Origin: Rhynchonema sp. JSB1_4
Lineage: Eukaryota > Nematoda > Chromadorea > Monhysterida > Xyalidae
Direction of reading: 5' to 3'
Assembly (NCBI GenBank): GCA_030248065.1
Contig: JASAMV010008889.1
Span: forward strand, 1 to 64,000
DNA length: 64,000 bases
Part shown: positions 30,401 through 39,971 of the stretch, piece after piece
Layout: every line of letters starts with the position of its first letter
How positions within the stretch are numbered: the first letter of the stretch is position 1
Translations under genes and position numbers: made by a program
The notes under the pieces: model-generated
Databases searched by the model: none
The model's input: the letters and a program-made list of their open reading frames with translations, nothing else
What the model was told of the DNA's origin: nothing

Positions 30401-33400
30401 GTTTTTGGTTGGGGACCCAAAAGGCGCAAACTGAGCTCTTACGTTTGTTCCTCAAGGCGAAGTAGTTGCACTCCCTGTCTGCGCACAAATCTGGCTCTGG
30501 GCACGTGATTGCGACTTTTTGATCCGCTTGTGTCGTTATCAGTTGACCGCTGGCTGTGCACATGAGCTTTGACACTGCGGCATCGAACAGGGCAGCTGTG
30601 TCATCGATTCGGCCGAGAATGCGTACGGCTTGCGCCACGCTTGCCGGGGTTGTGCCGCACTCGAGCTGGGAGCCGTCACAAAGGTCGTTGACATTGCAGC
30701 CACCTGTAGCAAAACTTGATGTTGTGTTGAATTCGCTGGTGTCAGAGAGAGAAAATTTTGAACATGGCCAAAAACATCCAAAAATTTCCAGGTCTTCTGA
30801 GATAAACACCAGAACCGGCAGGGAAAAAGTTTTCGTTTTGACATGTCGATGTAATTTTCCACCACGTGTCAGAGCAAGACCGAAAAAAGCAGAAGTCCCC
30901 CAATTGTTTGTTCGATGTCCTTCTCCCAAACACACTCGGTAGTCGGTATTTCATTGCTAATTATCAATTCTTGTAACATTCACTGATTGTAATTTGGGTC
31001 GTTTTTCAGGGTTTTCAGCACGGGATCTGGTAATAGCTTTAAAGCTGCTGGTTAACAACCCTTCGACCGCGCTTGATCTTGGGGGGTAGTATATATAAAC
31101 AACGTTTGGACATCGTGTTACTCGACCCTAATCTGGTGAGCCGATTGGTTGCTTCCTGATGTTTCACGACCGCGTTGAAGTTTGCCCCTGATGAAAAAAA
31201 CCGAAAAAATTTGAAACGCTGCTGTGACACGAATAGGCTGTTTCAAAGTTTGACACTAGAGTGACAGCAACCTCCAACAGTGTGCCGAAAACCGCAATGC
31301 ACAATAGCTGTTGAAACGTCCGCATTGTTGAATAAAAAAATAAAAGGTTTCAAAAACCTGGCCATTTTTTGTTAGGATTTTATACTCGTATAATTTTAAG
31401 CATCTGTGGTGAGTGAAATAAGTTGTCAATTACAAATAAAAATCCTCTAATTATCAAGTTTTTTGTTTGTGCTCCCCAGTTTTCAAAACCCTACACAGCT
31501 CACACAATGTTTATCACAACATGCGCAAGGCAGCCATTCCACAGCGCACACACAACGACACCACACAGCCGGCACAGCGACAACACAGCAATGTTTCAGC
31601 TGGCAAGCTTTGTTGTGTGTGTGCGCTGTGGAATGGCTGCCTTGCGCATGTTGTGGTAAACATTGTGTGAGCTGTGTAGGGTTTTGAAAACTGGGGAGCA
31701 CAAACAAAAAACTTGATAATTAGAGAATTTTTATTTGTAATTGACAACTTATTTCATTCACCACAGATGCTTAAAATTATACGAGTAGAAAATCCTAACA
31801 AAAAATGGCCAGATTTTTGAAACCTTTTATTTTTTTATTCAACAATGCGGACGTTTCAACAGCCTTTGTGCATTGCGGTTTTCGGCACACTGTTGGAGGT
31901 TGCTGTCACTCTAGTGTCAAACTTTGAAACAGCCTTTTCGTGTCACAGCAGCGTTTCAAATTTTTTCGGTTTTTTTCACGAGGGGCAAACTTCAACGTGG
32001 CCGTGAAACATCAGGAAGCAACCAATCGGCTCACCAGATTAGGGTCGAGTAACACGATGTCCAAACTTTGTTTATATATACTACCCCCCAAGATCAAGCG
32101 CGGTCGAAGGGTTGTTAACCAGCACCTTTAATTAAATGCAGAACCATTCAAGTTGTACATGCCAATTTACATTTTTTCACCTTCCGGACAAAAATTAACG
32201 AATTTGAAAATGCCCCGATCGTCTACAGTACCACTCCATGCTAACCAGTTGTACCGACGGGAACACAAGCGATCTCGTCCAGGTGCATGTCCCACTGGCC
32301 ACCCGTGCACTTGGCCGTCACTTGATGTCCGTCACTCTCACAACCCGACGGTAAAGCGAAGCCGTCAAAAATGACCATCTGAATACGGTGTATGGATGAA
32401 AACTGCGGCGGGTAAGCCCGCCATCATGTGCATGCGAATGTGTACTAGCCCAGACCCTCGTCATGCCCACATGGACGGACATATTTCAAATGCAGAAACA
32501 CAAAAAATATAAAAAACAAACAAAAAAATCCACGTACTTTCAACCCGTCTTCGCAAGTGGCAGTCGCCAGAGTGGCATGGGAGTAAGTGCCGTCATCGGG
32601 ACTGTAATGAATGATCGTTACATTCATTGTGTTCGCAATTGGGTCGCACGCTGCAAAAGGTCTGGCTAATATTGCCTGAATTCTGCCAAGCGTCGAACTC
32701 AATATTGGTATTTGACATGGAAGCAAGGCTAACTAATGCGCGAACAACCTCAATGTAGTCGAAAGAATCGCATGTAATTGTTTATGGTAGTCAAAACAAG
32801 CCGTTTGACAAAACAATTCGCAATGAGCGTGGCAATAAGGGTTGGGAAAGAAATGTTTTTTTTTTCAAAAAAATTCGTTTTTCTCAGAAACGCCCAGATG
32901 ACTGAAATATGCCCAAAAAAGTTGGAAAACGCTCATGTTGGGAAGAAAACTTGGTTAAATGAAGTAATTCTATGTGTTCTGAGGCAAAATAAACGGGTTA
33001 CAACCGTTTTCTTGCGAGTGGTTAACATCCCATATCAGACCCGCATCATGGGTCCAACTTAGGCCGAGGTCATCATTGAAACTCAAACTCCGTATATCGA
33101 CGTATCTCGACAAAGTATCAATTGGTCGGAAATTTTTAAAAAAAAATTTGGACAAAAAAATTGATTTTCCTTGAAAATCAGTGTACTTCCCTAAAAAAAA
33201 TCAGGGAAAATCAAGGTTCAAAAACAAAAGAAAGAGAATTCATGCATCTTTTTCAACCGATTCGCTTTCTTTTGTTTGCGAAACACGTGGGACCGGAACA
33301 TTATTGGATATCTGGCCAAACCATTTTCAAAAATCCGTCTGATGTGCCAATGGTTGGACTATACACACCGTTTTCGTCGGGACTGACAGTGGTGGTTGTT

Positions 33401-33513
33401 GTCGAATGCACGTTGGGACAGCTACATTCTTCCTTGCGACCGCAGGCGATGGTTGGATGACAACACACGATTGCTAAAATGAGCGCAACAGCCAGGCACG
33501 TCTTCATGTTCAT
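27475..33513 (-). CDS. Secreted cysteine-rich protein with CCP/sushi-like region, 7 exons
   Basis: Exons 33369-33513, 32538-32650, 32246-32378, 30443-30703, 29299-29427, 28291-28490 and 27475-27699 join in consistent phases to 401 codons plus stop. The N-terminus is a signal peptide (MKTCLAVALILAIVC preceded by MN) and then CGRKEECSC and a threonine run. Exons 2-3 show the cysteine, glycine and tryptophan spacing of a complement-control (sushi) module: CDP, YSPDDGTYSHATLATATCEDG, SGC, AKCTGGQWD, IAC. Long runs are split here for brevity. Exons 4-7 hold further cysteine pairs and end WSSITCVQPSGGFGQ. The product is probably extracellular and its function is unknown. The exon 5 donor (A|GTTCGT) is the weakest junction. 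Introns hold the TTAA foldback at 31,043, small MITEs and repeats. Confidence 0.75.
28910..29068. mobile_element. Small palindromic MITE, about 160 bp
   Basis: GTATTTTCGAAACGGTG on the left faces CACCGTTTCGAAAATTCC on the right. Further inner motifs (ACACCGAC, GTGTAAGG) also mirror. It lies in an intron of the secreted-protein gene. Confidence 0.65.
29576..29835. repeat. Direct repeat pair of about 80 bp
   Basis: AACCCCCATTTTTTAAAAAA and the following TTGAAAAGAATTTTTTATTCC and TTTGAAACAAT occur twice, at 29,578-29,660 and 29,750-29,830, in the same orientation. They are separated by about 90 bp of unrelated sequence, like small terminal direct repeats or a partial duplication. Confidence 0.75.
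29844..30031. mobile_element. MITE, 188 bp, AGGTGGGGAAAGACCACG ends
   Basis: Long inverted ends: AGGTGGGGAAAGACCACG, GTTAA and ACGAAAAAGG on the left face CCTTTTTCGTAGATTAACG and TGGTCTTTCCCCACCT on the right. The middle is unrelated and non-coding. The target-site duplication is not evident. Confidence 0.8.
31043..32127. mobile_element. TTAA-flanked foldback element, 1,085 bp, near-perfect palindrome
   Basis: TTAA at 31,039-31,042 and 32,128-32,131 flanks arms of about 500 bp, complementary to a short loop near 31,560-31,605. The outer 300 bp is the same family as 26,217-26,637 (AGCTGCTGGTTAACAACCC ends). The inner arms (GTTTTTTGTTTGTGCTCCCC, GCAAGGCAGCCATTCCACAG) are unique to this copy. 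It lies in the intron after exon 3 of the secreted-protein gene. Confidence 0.9.
32838..33230. mobile_element. Truncated relative of the 26,951 hAT MITE
   Basis: It starts AGGGTTGGGAAAG and contains the internal motifs GAAAACGCTCATGTTGGG, AAATGAAGTAATTC and GGCAAAATAAACGGGTT in the same order as 27,060-27,330. The right terminal inverted repeat is missing. Confidence 0.75.
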
Positions 33514-34168
33514 CTAGATGACGGGAGGATCGGAATTGATACTGTAGTTTTCTAATGACACAAACCAGATATAAAAATTGGAACTGATTTATCGTTGATT
33601 CTTATGCGATATTTATACAGATATGTAGGTAACAGTCATAGTCATTCATTACAAAGTCAGAACTGTGTGGGGATGTCATTCAACTGGATTGTTCAAAAAT
33701 TGTCTAGACACTGCATGGACTTTTCTTCATATCTAAGTTTCGCAACAAGAGCGCATAAACTGGTCGACTGTCTTTGAGCACGCTGGCGCCGTCGTTGCAT
33801 AGACATACTCATTTCCGTAACATTGTTTGCGTTGGTCTGGTCTGCTTGGTGTTCAACGCTGATGACTGTGAAAAGGTGCTGAAGAATGATACAGAACGAA
33901 GTCAAAACGTTGTTAGTCGGTCTTGTCCGGTAGGTCTTGCCTTGACTAAGAATATGTCTAGGTTTACTGATTTCAGTAATTTCGGACCAGCGTGAAAGTC
34001 GTTCCCAGATCCAAAATAAACAACTTTCAAGCTGGACAAGAGCATCTAAGAAAAAATTATTGTAAGGCATGTATGAACTGTGTGGCACACAAGAAAAGTA
34101 TTGCAGCAATTGAGGCAGATAAAACACCCAAAAATATAGGCAACATCTGAAGAGTGTCGGATTTTCAA
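33514..34168. other. Intergenic; no gene recognised
   Basis: It lies between the start of the secreted-protein gene and the stop of the methyltransferase gene, both on the minus strand. It must hold the promoter of the former, but no specific element was identified. Confidence 0.4.
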
Positions 34169-37100
34169 TTATTGAGTGAAATATCTTTTTATCATTCCCT
34201 GATTCAAATAGCCTTTCTCACAGTCATGCCCGCTCAGACCACTGGTCGCTTTGTTGTCTCCCTTGTCGATTACGATCAAATCACGATACACGTGGACGCC
34301 TGAATTATGAAGGGAATGGATTAAAATCATGCGTTCACAATATCCTGAGGCTTTTTTGCAATCAAAACAGGTTCTTAATTGTGCGGTTACTATGTGCATA
34401 CCAATAGTCGGAGTCCATGGTCCTTGGACCAGTAAACGACCACGAAGTGAACGAACACCATCAACAACAGCGATGGTTTTTAAGAAATATTGTTTTACAT
34501 TTAACAGTGGATAGAAATCTTCAGTACCAGCATCCACGCCTGATTCAGGCAACCCGCGAATTTCAAACACCGTGTGACTCCGATCAAACACGTGGTGGCA
34601 GGGGAACTCCGCACTGCCGTCAGATCGCCATTTCTTTTTTTACATCTCTCGATGGTGGCACTGAGCTTTCGCCAAACCAAGACAAGACAATCCAACACAC
34701 AAGCAGTCGCGTTCCTTCTCTTTGGTTGCAGCCCTGCCAGGGTTAAAGCCAGGTGAGACAAGAAATGTTTGCTCAAAGATTCCATGCACGTCTAAGCATG
34801 AACTGAACTAAGCCGCGAATAGCTCAATTGTTACAGCTACAGTATACATACTTGGATAACTGGGGTAATTCTGGAGCTAATGCACGCAACCGAGCTCCGA
34901 CCTGAAGATCAAACATCGAAAGATGTCGAAAGGAAATGGTGATGTAAGAGAAGAGCAGATGCAGTCCCCCCAACCGCTGGTGGTTTTGATAAATGAGCTG
35001 GTTCCGTTAAGCTGGAGTTATACTTGTCCATTTTGGGCTTGTAGACAATGAGGACAAATTTTTGTTACGATCAAATTTTGTGATAGAGTTATAGCACAAA
35101 TTTCGTCCCGCGTAAAAGTTGTTTATTTGGTGCAGGGGAACAACTTTTACGCTGGTCAAAATTAGTGCCCCAAATCTATCACAAAATATGATCATAACAA
35201 AAATTTGTCCTCGTTGTCTACAACCCCAAAATGGACAAGTATAACTCCAACTTAAGGTCGGAGCTCGGTTGCGTGCATTAGCTCCAGAATTACCACGGTT
35301 ATCGAAGTAGTAGCAGCTATTCGCGGCTTCACTTTAGTTCAGTTCATGCTTAGACATGCATGGCTTAATCCTTGAGACAAGCATTCCCCCTGACTCACCT
35401 GGCTTTAAAGGGGAAATTGCACATTCCTAATCGCCTTTCAAACTCCACAAGTGTTTGGACAGCAATGTGGGCATCACAAAATTTAAATCACTTGGTATAA
35501 ACTCTCAAACTGTCAAACATGTATACTCTGACAATTCTTTTGGGAGAAACTTTTCAAACGCGTTGCCTGATCCGTAAAGCGCATGATGCGTTCACTGGCT
35601 ATAGCGGTCACGTGACTTCTGTAGCCAGTGCACGCATAATGCGCTTTTCGGATCAGGCAACGCGGTTGAAAAGTTTCTCCCAAAAGAATTGTCAGAGTAT
35701 ACCGAGGAAATTCCGTTTAAGACAAGCCACTGGGAACAAAATTCGGCGCGGACCGGCCGAATTTCTACCTGCGCATTCAGACAAATTGCCTGATCAAAAA
35801 GCTCTCAAGGCGATGGAATGTTTCGCATGATTTTTGAAACTCACTAACCATAGAATTTCGCTTTTCTTTATATTTCGAAATTAAACGACACGCTGGAACA
35901 GTTCGTCGAAATTCAAAATATAAAGAAAAGCGAAATTCTATAGTTAGCGAGTTTCAAGAATCATGCGAAACATTCTATCGCCTTGACAGCTTTTTGATCA
36001 GGCAGTTTGCCTGAATGCGCAGGTAGAAATTCGGCCGGTCCGCGCCGAATTTTCTTCCCGATTGTTTCCTTTAAACTGCTTTTCCTGGGTACACGTTTGA
36101 GAGTTTGTACCAAGTGATTTGACTTTCGTGATGCCCGCACGACTGTCTAAGCACCTGTGGAGTTTGAAAGGCGATTAGGAATGCGCAATTTCCCCTTTAA
36201 CTCTTGCCGGCATCCAACTGAAAGAGAAGCAATGCGACTACTCGTGCGTTGAATTGTGTTGTCTCGGTTCAGAAAAAGCTCAGTGCCACCATCGAGAGAT
36301 ATATTATGAAAAAGAAATGTCGATGTGACAGGATCGGAGTGCGGAGTCCCCTGCGACCGCACCCGTGTTTGATTGGAGTCACACAGTGTTTGAAATTCGC
36401 CGGTTGCCTGGAATCGGGCGTAGATGCAGAAGATTTCCATCTCCTTTTTCACATTTTAGGTTTCAAGAAAAAAATGTTCCATCAGATCCACCCAGAGCCA
36501 CCGGGGTGGCCATAATTTTACAGTCTCCGCCCTGTATAGTGTGTCAATTTCACCGGCATTTCGGTCACAATCACGAATGTTCAACATCAAAGCCGGCAGA
36601 TCTGGGAAAAAATACTTGAAAATACTCGTTATTTTCTCTGTACTTCACGATCAAGAGGGTAGACTGTGATGTTCTCACCAGTGATTGACTCAGCGAACGG
36701 GTGCTTCTGGAACCATTTGTTGTTGATCCGTGGAATGAACGAATGTTGGGTTTGATCAATCATCGACTTGAAATAATGCAGCACCGTTCGATTGTCTGAT
36801 GGATCGCAACCGCCGTCGTGATCTTTGCGCCAGTTGGTTTGAATGTCCTCGATCACATAGGTGCCACCCGGGCGCAGACAAGGGAAGAGCATCTGCGGAA
36901 ACGGTACTACCATATTAACAGGTCTGTTTTATGTACAGTACGTGTCAATCGTCATGGTGGAACCCCTTGTCAGATCGGGCACAGCACTACGCCATAAATC
37001 ACACACTGACTAGTTTTCAATATCGAAATTCGTTTAAATTTGTTTACGACCATGGGCAACCCTGAGTTAGCAATCTGCTATGCACGACTAACTACTGACC

Positions 37101-39971
37101 AGGGTTGGATTAAAAACATTTTTTATATCGAACTTTTTAAAAAAAAGAACTTTCTGAAATTTTTTTTAAAAATCACTTGTTTTATTCCGGACCCCAAAAA
37201 AATTGGTTTCTAGAAAAATGAAATTTCTGAAATCATGTTACTTAGGTATGTTTTGAGGGACACTAAAGAGAACTTCTCCACTGACTGAGCATGTTTATGT
37301 CGATCACCTGCAATCTAGCCCATTTGGTCATAACTTTGAGAACCCGCCCGAAGGTAACTCTGTGGGCATATATGACAAAGGAAAAACCAACCTTCTGTTT
37401 GTGAATTTGGGGATAAATTTGAAGAGAGATAAAGAGTTACACCACACTCATGTTGTGTGACAAAAGCAACAAATGACAAATCCACACAACTGCAAGGCGA
37501 TTTTTTGAGAATGATGAGCAAGAAAACGCATGAAAACATACATTTTTACCTTAAAAAAGTGAGAAAATAACAAAAAAGGGGAAAAATAATAAAAAAAGTG
37601 GACTTACTTTTTAAAATTTTAAAATAAAAAAGTGGCCAACTTTTTTAAATTTTTTTTGCAAAAAAATTTCTACTTTTTTTAATCCAACCCTGCTACTGAC
37701 TCATTGTAAAAAATTACATTGGTAAAAAAATATTGATTGGCCCGACTGGACATAGACCACAGTACATACCTGGATCATGAAGTTAGCGTGGTAAGCACAG
37801 CAACCGTAAGTTTAGCAACAGGGAGGGATGTACATGACACTCGTATTAAGAAATGAAGTGATCTTTCAGCAGCACTATAGTGTTCCCATTTTTAGCAGCG
37901 CTCAATTCGTCAGGTGACATTTTTTCAAGCTGACCAACAGAGCCGACCTTGAATGTAGTCAGTGTCAGTCGATTGTTGTGCGAAGCGTCATCAATGATCA
38001 GATCGATGTCTTTGTATTTATGGCAAATGTCCGTCAACGTTTTGTTGTCCGTCTGGGATGCCTGAAACAGCAACTTTTGTCTCTTGTGTTTCGTCGGCTG
38101 GTCTGCCTTGAAGTTGGGCCTTTTCTGGAAAATTTGCCAGAAAGAGGGAGTGCATGCGAGAAAATTGTTGACGAGGGAGAGCTCAGCATTTCGATTTGTT
38201 GGTTTCATATTCCATTATTTGTCACTTTTCCAGCCGTCAGGTTGAAAGAGCCAAGTTGAAAAACCAGAAAGCAAAATACGCCGGCTTCCCAAAACACATG
38301 CTCTCTGCTGTGAGCCAGTAATTTTGCTCGAAAGAGAATAACAGTCTGCAGTTAACTTCCCAGTCGCGATTCTATAATTATTCAATGACTAGCCGCGCCC
38401 GTGCCGTGCCGTGCCACCCCCCCCCCCGAAAATCCAAAACTCGTTAGCATACCCAAAGCTACCCGTGAAAATTGACCCGTCCGCACCTCCGAGGGAGGGG
38501 GCCACAGACAGACATACGTCTTCCTGTTTTAGTAGTGCAGATTAGGTTACGAACGAAATTGCATTCGCGTCCCCCGAACCGTCAACATAATCACGCGGTC
38601 TTTGAGTGTCGGTTTCTTGTGTCCCTGTCCTTTCCACGGATCCAAATCGATTGAGATGAGCAAGGCTTGAGGGAACCACGTCGGCCAGAACCACACCGAT
38701 CCGCCCGCGCCGCGACCGAATTCCACCATCGTGAACTTGGCTTTGTGTTTGTACTTTCGGCAGATCTGGAAAATCGAGGTCTTCAAGTTTGAATTTATCT
38801 GATTACACAACGTGAACTGTTATCAGGCACGGCTGAATGGATTTCTTTTATTTCTCGCGTGTATGCTAACAAAACGCAACAAAAATGAATGTCGGGCAGT
38901 TTCATTCCACATAAGCAAATGATTCCTGCGCGCGTACCGCTTCCATCGGTGCATAAAACTGTGGTTTCGTCTGATAATCGTCGGTTCGATGTTTTCGGGC
39001 AACCGTTTCATAATCACATTCGTCGGATGACAACGAGTGGTGAGTCTGAAATCGAAAATAAATTACATTTACCTATTATTAGCTCACACACGTCACTGCG
39101 GTCCCAGCGTGAAAGAATAAGCCCAGATTCTTTGGCGCCTTGATTGCATTACGTATATTTTATTCCAATTATTGGCGTAGCCTGCAATGACCGTCTATAT
39201 TTACTTCATACGCTGATGGCTGATGCTTCACGTCGACGATGAGCTAACCGGTGATGTTTCAACCTTCGATTTGGATTCTGACAAAGGAGCAACATCGGCT
39301 TTAACCCCAGCACTCAGTTGACGTGTCAGCTGGTCGATACGCGTTTGCAGTAACTGCTGATGGGCTATGTGGGTCTGAAACATCAGCTGATTGGCTGCAA
39401 GAGAGAGAAGCAAACACTTGTCGTGGTTGCTAACTATTCCGCGACTTTTCAGGCCCGGAAGTTTAGTCCCGACCTTTTCAGGCCCAGTTTTTCTGGCCCG
39501 GCCGATTCAGTCCCAGCATATTTGACCCATTTGTGGGCTTAGACTTAGGCCCCAGCCCGGCTGAAGGGGGGCCACCGTTTCGGAAGCAGTAAGGAAAAAG
39601 GACACCTAAATCCCAGGATTTTCACTCTCATACACTTCAAAAGTCCAAAAATCGCGCGGTTCGCGCGTCAGGTACACCAACTTTCAAGGAACTTTGGCTT
39701 TCAAAAAAGTGCCAAAATTTCGCGTGTCACATTTTGTCTAAATATTTGTGTAAACAACGCGGAATTCCAAACAACCACTGGATAAAAATGGACTTTTCAA
39801 AAATGGAACAAGCACTAGATAAAAATGACGTTTTGGAATTGGCCCCTCCCTTGGCCAAAAGCTGGATCCGCCACTGACTTGCCCTGAGTGTCATACCTGA
39901 CGCCAGACCACCGCCAAAAGCAGCATAGCCGCGAAGACAGCCACTTTGGCCAATAATTGCGTGTCGACCAT
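34169..39971 (-). CDS. Signal-anchored class I SAM-dependent methyltransferase
   Basis: Exon 1 (39897-39971) encodes MVDTQLLAKVAVFAAMLLL and AVVWRQ, a short N-terminus plus one membrane span. Exon 2 (about 39232-39386) gives a Gln/Leu-rich heptad-like stalk (QLMFQTHIAHQQLLQTRID). Exon 3 starts at 39045 (NVIMKRLPENIEPTIIRRN) and ends near 38930. Exon 4 (about 38580-38800) holds motif I: KFTMVEFGRGAGGSVWFW, then LISIDLDP. Exon 5 (37948-38061) holds DIDLIIDDASHNNRLTL. Exon 6 (36649-36892) holds CLRPGGTYVIEDIQTNW. Exon 7 (34169-34299) holds VHVYRDLIVIDKG and the stop. This order matches the O-methyltransferase family that includes ElmMIII/TylF-like sugar and macrolide enzymes. A type II Golgi/ER protein methylating a glycan is inferred, not shown. 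Exon 3-4 borders are approximate and the exon 4 donor (GTTCGG) is weak. The last intron holds the nested palindromes. Confidence 0.75.
34747..34913 (+). pseudogene. Small-subunit (18S) rRNA 5' fragment, forward
   Basis: It contains the universal strings GTCTAAGCATGAACTGAACT, AGCCGCGAATAGCTC, GGTAATTCTGGAGCTAATGC and CCGAGCTCCGACC in SSU rRNA order, corresponding to roughly the first 170 nt of the molecule. It is diverged (CATGCACGTCTAAGC, short internal changes) and stops at CTCCGACC, so it is not a functional rRNA gene. Confidence 0.88.
35011..35251. mobile_element. TTAA-flanked foldback, 241 bp, between the rRNA fragments
   Basis: TTAA at 35,007-35,010 and 35,252-35,255 flanks arms starting GCTGGAGTTATACTTGTCC. 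The arms mirror through CCATTTTGGG, GAGGACAAATTTTTGTTA and CAACTTTTACG to a centre near 35,130. Confidence 0.8.
35262..35398 (-). pseudogene. Small-subunit (18S) rRNA 5' fragment, inverted copy
   Basis: On the minus strand it reads TGCTTGTCTCAAGGATTAAG, CCATGCATGTCTAAGC, ATGAACTGAACT, GTGAAGCCGCGAATAGCTGC, then jumps to GATAACCGTGGTAATTCTGG and ends CTCCGACC. An internal segment of about 45 nt present in normal SSU rRNA is missing. It forms the inverted partner of 34,747-34,913. Confidence 0.9.
35409..36196. mobile_element. TTAA-flanked foldback element, 788 bp
   Basis: TTAA at 35,405-35,408 and 36,197-36,200. The arms start AGGGGAAATTGCACATTCC and mirror through TTCAAACTCCAC, CGGCGCGGACCGGCCGAA and GAATTTCGCTTTTCTTTATA to a centre near 35,890. 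The opposite arm of the surrounding palindrome (around 34,741) preserves the empty site with a single TTAA. A 180-bp TA-flanked palindrome interrupts its left arm. Confidence 0.92.
35522..35701. mobile_element. TA-flanked palindromic MITE, 180 bp
   Basis: TATACTCTGACAATTC opens and GAATTGTCAGAGTATA closes it. The arms stay complementary through GGGAGAAACTTTTCAA and CGTTGCCTGATCC to the central CACGTGAC region. It interrupts the left arm of the 35,409 element. The uninterrupted site (CAAACGTGTACCCAGG, single TA) survives in that element's right arm. Confidence 0.9.
37100..37692. mobile_element. hAT-type MITE with CAGGGTTGGATTAAAAA ends, 593 bp
   Basis: The inverted ends CAGGGTTGGATTAAAAA and TTTTTAATCCAACCCTG are flanked by a perfect 8-bp duplication CTACTGAC (37,092-37,099 and 37,693-37,700). 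Internal strings (AACCTTCTGTTTGTGAAT, ACAAATGACAAATCC) occur inversely in the 57,819 element. It lies between methyltransferase exons 5 and 6. Confidence 0.95.
39420..39880. mobile_element. Possible hAT remnant in methyltransferase intron 1
   Basis: It ends GGATCCGCCACTG at 39,876, a CAGTGGCGG-type hAT terminus when complemented, after a G/C-rich margin. Near 39,440-39,500, repeated TTTTCAGGCCCGG and CCCGACC strings suggest the other margin. No matching left terminus or 8-bp duplication was found. Confidence 0.4.

Larger units (their letters stand above)
34497..36450. repeat. Two-kilobase broken palindrome in the last methyltransferase intron
   Basis: The left arm 34,497-34,735 is the inverse of the right arm 36,201-36,450. 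Shared strings in opposite orientation include CGAATTTCAAACAC, GTGTGACTCC, AATCAAACACG and CTCTCGATGGTGGCACTGAG. Inside lie inverted rRNA-derived segments, and between them a TTAA-flanked foldback (35,011-35,251). The right side is lengthened by the TTAA element at 35,409-36,196. Weakly similar open frames in the two arms are copies of the same repeat and not separate genes. Confidence 0.85.

Noticed and set aside
34417..34746. Open frame similar in sequence to the one at 36,147-36,452 on the other strand
   Set aside because: The similarity is that of the two arms of the large palindrome, not of two protein genes.
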